Shown here: one piece after another, positions 24,127-28,321 of the stretch | How positions within the stretch are numbered: the stretch's first letter is position 1 | Layout: each line of letters opens with the position of its first letter | From: Crocinitomicaceae bacterium | GTDB taxonomy: Bacteria > Bacteroidota > Bacteroidia > Flavobacteriales_D > Crocinitomicaceae | NCBI GenBank assembly: GCA_024643585.1 | Contig: JAHEMP010000005.1 | Location: 2,546 to 30,866 of the forward strand | Direction of reading: 5' to 3' | Length of the DNA: 28,321 nt | The notes under the pieces: generated by a model | What the model was told of the DNA's origin: nothing | Databases searched by the model: none | What the model saw: the letters and a program-made list of their open reading frames with translations, nothing else | Position numbers and translations under genes: made by a program

Positions 24127-25329
24127 TTATTTTTCAACGATTGCGCTAATAATTAATCGTATTTCTTCTGAATTCTGTGTTTGAAGATAAATTGATTTAA
24201 CGACTTCGCCTTCATATCCAGCGGGGTCAAAGGTAAAAGTAAGAATCGTACTTTCCCCAGGTAGAAGTGAATTTTTTTTCATTGAAACTGTGTTGCAATT
24301 GCAAGGTATTCTCGCTGGTTTGAGTGTTACGGTGTGTTCATTTGTATTTGTCAACTCAAATTGAACGCTCACCTTCTTATTAGATGGGATGGAACCTACA
24401 TTTATTATGTTGGATTTAACTTTTAAAGGGGCGTCTATTATGGAGTCACCAAAAAAGTTAACACTCTGGATTTCAATTTTTCTTTCCAACCCGGCGGCTC
24501 TTGAATAAACAGAATTTTTCTGGTCATTAAGGTTGTCACTTACAAGTTTGTTCGCCGTATATTCACCAAATGGCACTTCGGAAAACGTCAACTCACCACC
24601 ATTCGAAGCTGTTTTGTTTATATATGGCTTAAAAACCCCATCGTTGTACTTTAATAAATAATTGACAAGAGATCGAATTCTTCTTTTGGTCAAATTCACG
24701 TTATAGTCTGACTTAGCTAAAGGACTTGCAAATCCTTTGATTGTTAAATTGATCTTCCTTCCTTTTTCTAATTCTACCAACAACAAATCTTGAAATATTT
24801 TTAAATCTTTTACTCCTTGGTCGACATATTCTATAAAAAAGCTTTCAATGTCCTCTTTTGCCTCATCCGATTTTTCTCCAGTTAATCCGTTCGAATATTC
24901 TTTTTGATATTTGTCCAACATGGCTTTATATTCAAAGTAACTTTCAATGTAGTTTACGCTCGTTAGAGTATCGGTGCTCTTTGGATTGGGAACGTCATTA
25001 TGAAAATATAAAGTAACGGGCAATCGACTCATTAGTTCCTCCAAAGTTTCTTTCTTCGTAGGTGGGACTATTAACACTGGTTTTTCTATTATAAATATGT
25101 CACTGCAACAGGTTGGGTTTTTGCTGTATTTTACACCCAATCGATTGCTCGTGACAAAGTCTAAATCCCCATTTTTAAAAAAGTATAGATCATTTGCCGG
25201 GCTGTTATAGGGTAAACCTAAATTTACTGGATCCTGAAGTTTAACTTCGTATTTCGAAGAAAAAACGTCTAAACCTCCAAATCCATCAAACCAGGAACTT
25301 GAAAAGTAAAGCGTTTTATTTTCGTCATC
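24127..25329 (-). CDS. C-terminal fragment of frameshifted PorE-like protein (rest of propeller, OmpA_C-like, DUF1573-like)
   Basis: About 400 residues from DDENKTLYFSSSWFDGFGGL onward. The only nearby initiation codon would be TTG at 25332, inside the propeller domain and without a signal, so independent translation is unlikely. The OmpA-like part has an arginine-rich LTKRRIRSLVNYLL helix, but the aspartate expected in the G-H-T-D peptidoglycan loop is replaced (GFAS). The last ~100 residues, with IPCNCN and LPGESTILTFTFDP, match the DUF1573 pattern. Confidence 0.65.
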   Translation of the reverse strand, partial: DDENKTLYFSSSWFDGFGGLDVFSSKYEVKLQDPVNLGLPYNSPANDLYFFKNGDLDFVTSNRLGVKYSKNPTCCSDIFIIEKPVLIVPPTKKETLEELMSRLPVTLYFHNDVPNPKSTDTLTSVNYIESYFEYKAMLDKYQKEYSNGLTGEKSDEAKEDIESFFIEYVDQGVKDLKIFQDLLLVELEKGRKINLTIKGFASPLAKSDYNVNLTKRRIRSLVNYLLKYNDGVFKPYINKTASNGGELTFSEVPFGEYTANKLVSDNLNDQKNSVYSRAAGLERKIEIQSVNFFGDSIIDAPLKVKSNIINVGSIPSNKKVSVQFELTNTNEHTVTLKPARIPCNCNTVSMKKNSLLPGESTILTFTFDPAGYEGEVVKSIYLQTQNSEEIRLIISAIVEK

Positions 25330-26366
25330 CAAAAGGGAGTCGTTTCATTATCTGGAGTATTTAAATTTTTGATATTTCTAACACGGCTATATTGATTCCC
25401 ATTTTTTATTTGACTGTACCATAAATCCAATCCTCCTTCACCTCCTTCTCGATCGGAGGAAAAAACGAGATACTCTTGATTGTCCCAATTCACAATGCAG
25501 GGCATAGTCGTATTAGCATTTGGAGTATTAATAATTGTTCCAAGTGAATCTGGACTGTACCATTTACCATCCCTATAACGTGCCACCATTATTTTACATT
25601 TGTAATTATGGCTGTCTTCTGAACATAAGCTATAATAATAGCGGCTTCCATCCAAAGAAAAAGTCCCATTTCCGTTGCTTTGTTTGTCGACATTTAGTTC
25701 CTTGATTATTCTTGGTGTCGATTCTTGGTTCGCTCTCAAATCACTTGTATACAGATGTGTAAAGTAGTTTTTGCCATAAACCTCTTCACTGCTTGAAATA
25801 GAATCTGCCTTAAGGGAAGAAAATATTAATAATGAATCATGTATGATATGTCCAAATTCAGCGTCTTTTGAATTTACCTTTCCGGGGTAACTTTTTATAG
25901 TTGCCTCTTTGTTTTCCAATGCTGATTTTGCCCACAAACAACTTTCAATTTCTCGCCTAGCCTTACTATACAAATACTCTTTTTTTTGACGAGCATATTT
26001 TTTTTTCGCCAATTTAAAAGATTCAATTGCCTCGTCGTATTTACCATTTTGTTTTTGCATTAAACCCAATTGCAAAAGGCTTGATGGATAAAGCAAGGTT
26101 TCTTCTTTGTCGTAAACAATTTGGTAGTATTTTTCGGCCCTTCTATAGTCTTTGTATGCTCTCAATGTTTCTGCATATCCCCAATTGACGGCAACAGAAT
26201 TTGAATCAATTTTTAATGCTTTTTCATAGTAATCCAAAGCGTATACGAAGTCACCTTTTTCGTATTTTTCTTCAGCGTATTTTATATATTTTCCAATTTC
26301 TGTTTGAGAAAAAACATTTAAACTCAAACTCAAAAAAAGAAGGACGTTTAAATGTAATCTGGGCAT
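25269..26366 (-). CDS. N-terminal fragment of frameshifted PorE-like protein (signal, TPR, first part of PD40 propeller)
   Basis: 365 codons beginning MPRLHLNVLLFLSLSLNVFSQ (signal peptide). TPR repeats include YEKGDFVYALDYYEKALKID and NGKYDEAIESFKLAKKKYAR. Propeller blades include NGTFSLDGSRYYYSL and LVFSSDREGGEGGLDLWYSQ. The final 19 residues after PDNETTPFW are out of frame and end at an artefactual TAG. Confidence 0.7.
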   Translation of the reverse strand: MPRLHLNVLLFLSLSLNVFSQTEIGKYIKYAEEKYEKGDFVYALDYYEKALKIDSNSVAVNWGYAETLRAYKDYRRAEKYYQIVYDKEETLLYPSSLLQLGLMQKQNGKYDEAIESFKLAKKKYARQKKEYLYSKARREIESCLWAKSALENKEATIKSYPGKVNSKDAEFGHIIHDSLLIFSSLKADSISSSEEVYGKNYFTHLYTSDLRANQESTPRIIKELNVDKQSNGNGTFSLDGSRYYYSLCSEDSHNYKCKIMVARYRDGKWYSPDSLGTIINTPNANTTMPCIVNWDNQEYLVFSSDREGGEGGLDLWYSQIKNGNQYSRVRNIKNLNTPDNETTPFWMTKIKRFTFQVPGLMDLEV

Positions 26367-27352
26367 ATACGATGAATTATTTTCTTAGGTCTTAACGATT
26401 GGTGAATATAGCGAACTGCAATTTCTAGGCCACCTCTGGCATTACTAGCTTGCGTCAATTTGGAAAAATTTAAATCATAACTTACCCCAACAAACCAGTT
26501 CTGATAGTCCATTCCCAAACTAATGAAACCTGCGTCCTTTGCTCTGTACCATACGCCAGCGTATACTGCTCTATACTCGCCAAGGTAATTTTTTAGAATG
26601 TATTTGGCAGAGCTCCCCAAAACAAGTTCTTTGTATTTTCCTTGTAAAGAAAGGGTAACAGCTGGTAACAAAAACAAATCTCTTTTCAACTTGTAATCAA
26701 CCCTCGCAAAGAAGTTCGAGCGTATATCACGTTGAATTTTTGTGCCTAAAAACCCTTGATTTGGTCGGTTTAAATTAAAAAAACCTGCTCCTGTGTTTAA
26801 TTTTGACTTTGAATTCAATTTCCAATCCAAAACGATTCCGATTCCCGTTGAAAGATTGGTTTTGCTATTAGTAGCGAATGACTCATTCGTGGCTAAATTT
26901 TGATCATACATTATCCCATTATACTGATTGTCAAATGTTAATAGCTGAGAATTGATTTGTCGTTGATTCATTCCGACATTAATTCCTGGTCTAATTACAA
27001 GAGTTGAATCTGGTTTTAGGTAAAGCGGAATATTTGCGTTTAACTGTATTTCCAGTGTTCTTAGTTGTCCATCTCCAACGACATCATGAAATAGCAATCC
27101 TCCAACCCCTATTTTCTTTAATTTATTTAATCTTCCATCTAAGGATAAAGATGTTGTTTGAAACGGCACAGTCACTGCTCTCCATTGATCTCTATAATTA
27201 CCAATGAAACGATAGTCGCCTTGGAAATTTCCAGCTTGACCGGGATTTTGAAATATGGGATTGTCGGAAAATTGTGACCAATGGATATCCTGAGCTACCA
27301 ACAAAGTAGGAGCTAGGAGAATGAAGATAATGAAAAGTTTTAGTCCGTTCAT
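26348..27352 (-). CDS. PorP/SprF family type IX secretion-associated outer-membrane protein
   Basis: A 334-aa beta-barrel protein. The ATG at 27352 is preferred over an upstream one at 27373 because it gives a clean signal peptide, MNGLKLFIIFILLAPTLLVAQ. The mature start DIHWSQFSDNPIFQNPGQAG, followed by YRDQWRAVTVPFQT, is the hallmark of the PorP/SprF family, and SLSLDGRL, GVGGLLFHDVVGDG and LNANIPL continue it. Such proteins pair with PorE/SprE-type periplasmic proteins or with secreted adhesins in the T9SS and gliding apparatus. This copy overlaps the following TPR-PD40-OmpA gene by 19 bp, so the two should act together. It may be a paralogue rather than the core PorP. Confidence 0.92.
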   Translation of the reverse strand: MNGLKLFIIFILLAPTLLVAQDIHWSQFSDNPIFQNPGQAGNFQGDYRFIGNYRDQWRAVTVPFQTTSLSLDGRLNKLKKIGVGGLLFHDVVGDGQLRTLEIQLNANIPLYLKPDSTLVIRPGINVGMNQRQINSQLLTFDNQYNGIMYDQNLATNESFATNSKTNLSTGIGIVLDWKLNSKSKLNTGAGFFNLNRPNQGFLGTKIQRDIRSNFFARVDYKLKRDLFLLPAVTLSLQGKYKELVLGSSAKYILKNYLGEYRAVYAGVWYRAKDAGFISLGMDYQNWFVGVSYDLNFSKLTQASNARGGLEIAVRYIHQSLRPKKIIHRICPDYI

Positions 27353-27426
27353 TTGTTCAATGAAATTAAACAAAAAATGACGGATGGCAAAAAGAATATT
27401 AACTGTACTAAACGAATAGACAATTC

Positions 27427-28107
27427 TTAGGGAGTGGTGGTGGAAACAGGTAAAATTTTTCCTCGATAAAAACGGTGGCCATTGAGCAAGAAGTCAGCAA
27501 TATAGTCAGCCATTTCTTCGGAGGAGTGTGGAGCTTTGTAACCAGGGAAAGCTTCGTTTAACATTTCTGTTTGAACGGCCCCAAGACATAGACAATTCAT
27601 TGAAATAGCAGTTTCCTTGTATTCCTCAGAAAACAATTCTGTAAAGCTGCACAGGGCTGCTTTTGAAGTAGAGTATACGCTTAACCCAGCAAATTTAACA
27701 CTGCCTTGAAATCCTCCCATCGAACTAATGTTTACAACATGTGAAGTCTGTTTTTCTAAGAAAGGAACTGCGGCTTGAACAGCTTGAATAACACCTAAAA
27801 TATTTGTCTGATAACAAGATTGAATATCATTTGAAGTCAATTCGAGAAAGGGCTTATTCACTAATTTCCCCGCATTGTTTACCATGAAATGAATTTCCCC
27901 AATCGATTGAAAAATTTTGCTTGCGTCCTCCCTTACTGTTTTTGAGGATAAATCAAATGGGTGAAAATAGATGTTGGAATGTTTTTCAAAATCGGCTGAG
28001 CCATTGCGAGATAACGCGTAAACGTTAAACTCTGGGTTGGAGGCAAGTTTTAAAACCAGTTCCTTGCCAATGCCACGACTTGTTCCGATTACAACAATAT
28101 TAGTCAT
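27427..28107 (-). CDS. SDR family NAD(P)-dependent oxidoreductase
   Basis: A 226-aa short-chain dehydrogenase. The nucleotide-binding motif VIGTSRGIGKEL is at residues 6-17 (T-x3-G-x-G type), NNAG near residue 77, the catalytic serine in NISSMGG near 127, and the YSTSK (Y-x3-K) pair near 144. The C-terminal half is short, consistent with a small classical SDR. The substrate cannot be deduced. It overlaps the upstream ferredoxin-domain gene by 8 bp, suggesting an operon, and is separated from the downstream PorP-like gene by 74 bp. Confidence 0.92.
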   Translation of the reverse strand: MTNIVVIGTSRGIGKELVLKLASNPEFNVYALSRNGSADFEKHSNIYFHPFDLSSKTVREDASKIFQSIGEIHFMVNNAGKLVNKPFLELTSNDIQSCYQTNILGVIQAVQAAVPFLEKQTSHVVNISSMGGFQGSVKFAGLSVYSTSKAALCSFTELFSEEYKETAISMNCLCLGAVQTEMLNEAFPGYKAPHSSEEMADYIADFLLNGHRFYRGKILPVSTTTP

Positions 28108-28321
28108 CGAATGAAATAGTTAGTTTCTCGGAAGTCGGAATTGCTTGGCATGCCAAAATATAACCTTCGGCAAGGTCTTCATCCGTCAATGAGTAGTTAA
28201 TTTTCATTGTTGCTGAACCTTCTTGAACTTTACATTTACAGGTACTGCAAACTCCACCTCGACAAGAATAGGGTGGGTCGTATCCTTCATTGTTCAATGT
28301 GTCGATAATTCCTTTTCCTTT
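28100..28321 (-). CDS. PaaE-like ferredoxin reductase, C-terminal 2Fe-2S domain (5' end outside window)
   Basis: Only the last 73 residues are present; the frame is open to the window edge. The segment reads KGKGIIDTLNNEGYDPPYSC, then RGGVCSTCKCKVQEG and YILACQAIPTSEK, ending in ISFDD. The C-x4-C-x2-C arrangement (CRGGVCSTC) plus the later cysteine in LACQ is the plant-type 2Fe-2S motif. The sequence around VQEGSATM and EGYILACQAIP matches the C-terminus of PaaE-type phenylacetyl-CoA epoxidase reductases and similar FNR-ferredoxin fusions. The FAD/NADPH domains should lie to the right of the window. It overlaps the SDR gene by 8 bp. A stand-alone ferredoxin is a less likely alternative. Confidence 0.85.
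   Translation of the reverse strand, partial: KGKGIIDTLNNEGYDPPYSCRGGVCSTCKCKVQEGSATMKINYSLTDEDLAEGYILACQAIPTSEKLTISFDD

Larger units (their letters stand above)
24127..26366 (-). pseudogene. TPR-PD40-OmpA-DUF1573 outer-membrane protein interrupted by one frameshift
   Basis: Two overlapping reading frames together encode one protein of about 746 aa. The N-terminal frame is in phase to TGG at 25331-25329, where it should continue with DDENKTLYFSS, but that sequence is in the -1 frame, as if one G of a GGG run was lost. Domains in order are signal peptide (about 1-20), TPR helices (about 25-150), PD40/WD40-like propeller (about 165-440), OmpA_C-like segment (INLTIKGFASPLAKSDYNVN) and a DUF1573-like Ig domain with PCNCN. 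The upstream PorP/SprF-like gene overlaps its start by 19 bp, as in PorP-PorE modules of the T9SS. The rest of both frames is undamaged, so a recent mutation or a sequencing error is likely. PorE itself normally lacks the DUF1573 end. Confidence 0.8.

Noticed and set aside
24127..25332. Independent gene starting at a TTG codon at 25332.
   Set aside because: The start would fall inside a propeller blade that continues the upstream frame, with no signal peptide; one missing base explains both frames better.
25326..25340. Programmed -1 ribosomal frameshift at CCCTTTTGG.
   Set aside because: The codons in the reading frame are CCC TTT TGG, which do not form the X-XXY-YYZ slippery heptamer in phase, and no strong downstream stem or pseudoknot is evident.
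27353..27373. Upstream ATG of the PorP/SprF-like gene adding MFNFIEQ.
   Set aside because: The internal ATG at 27352 gives a standard signal peptide; the longer form places polar residues before it.
1..28321. CRISPR arrays, insertion sequences, tRNA or rRNA genes, prophage or defence genes.
   Set aside because: No regularly spaced direct repeats, no transposase, integrase or Cas-like products, and no cloverleaf-type sequence were found on either strand.

Overview
This window is AT-rich chromosomal DNA from a member of the Bacteroidetes, most likely a flavobacterium-like organism. A family such as Crocinitomicaceae would fit, but that placement is inference. The lineage evidence is the type IX secretion (T9SS) protein families (PorV-like, PorP/SprF-like, a TPR-PD40-OmpA protein and a large secreted protein with a T9SS-like C-terminus), a CarboxypepD_reg/TonB-dependent receptor, the DUF4783-nadC pair, a bacterial GGGP synthase, weak Shine-Dalgarno sequences, and a promoter matching the Bacteroidetes TTTG-N19-TAnnTTTG pattern.

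Layout. (1) 1-2155, minus strand: the N-terminus of a polysaccharide-export ABC-2 permease, a large polytopic membrane protein, and rlmH; this looks like the edge of a surface-polysaccharide locus. (2) 2246-3482, plus: DUF4783 protein and nadC. (3) 3483-9986: thiamine biosynthesis split into two divergent operons. thiS-thiC-thiE/tenI-like-thiD runs on the minus strand and thiE-thiG-thiH on the plus strand. Each starts with its own TPP riboswitch, and a long G/C-rich inverted repeat lies between the two aptamers. A different palindromic repeat separates thiG from thiH, and a degenerate simple-sequence repeat fills the thiH/GGGPS junction. thiF is not in the window. (4) 10107-11463, minus: overlapping genes for a phosphopantetheinyl transferase and a GGGP synthase. 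(5) 11697-20850, plus: a compact three-gene operon of TonB-dependent receptor, 1420-aa secreted protein with a T9SS-like C-terminus, and PorV-family outer-membrane protein. It is followed by a strong hairpin that is also in the greA leader. (6) 20937-22905, plus: greA, a HIT-family gene, and an SGNH hydrolase with a PKD domain. (7) 22902-28321, minus: 2Fe-2S ferredoxin domain of a PaaE-like reductase (5' end cut), SDR oxidoreductase, PorP/SprF-like protein, a TPR-PD40-OmpA-DUF1573 protein broken by one frameshift, and a DUF1624-type membrane acyltransferase.

How the genes work together. ThiC makes HMP-P and ThiD phosphorylates it. ThiG and ThiH, with ThiS as sulfur carrier, make the thiazole, which a TenI-like protein may aromatise. 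ThiE joins the two halves, and TPP feeds back on both operons through the riboswitches. The receptor/secreted protein/PorV operon looks like a self-contained surface export or uptake unit whose substrate cannot be read from sequence. The PorP plus TPR-PD40-OmpA pair resembles the PorP-PorE module of the T9SS and is probably a paralogue of it. No tRNA, rRNA, CRISPR array, insertion sequence or prophage was seen.
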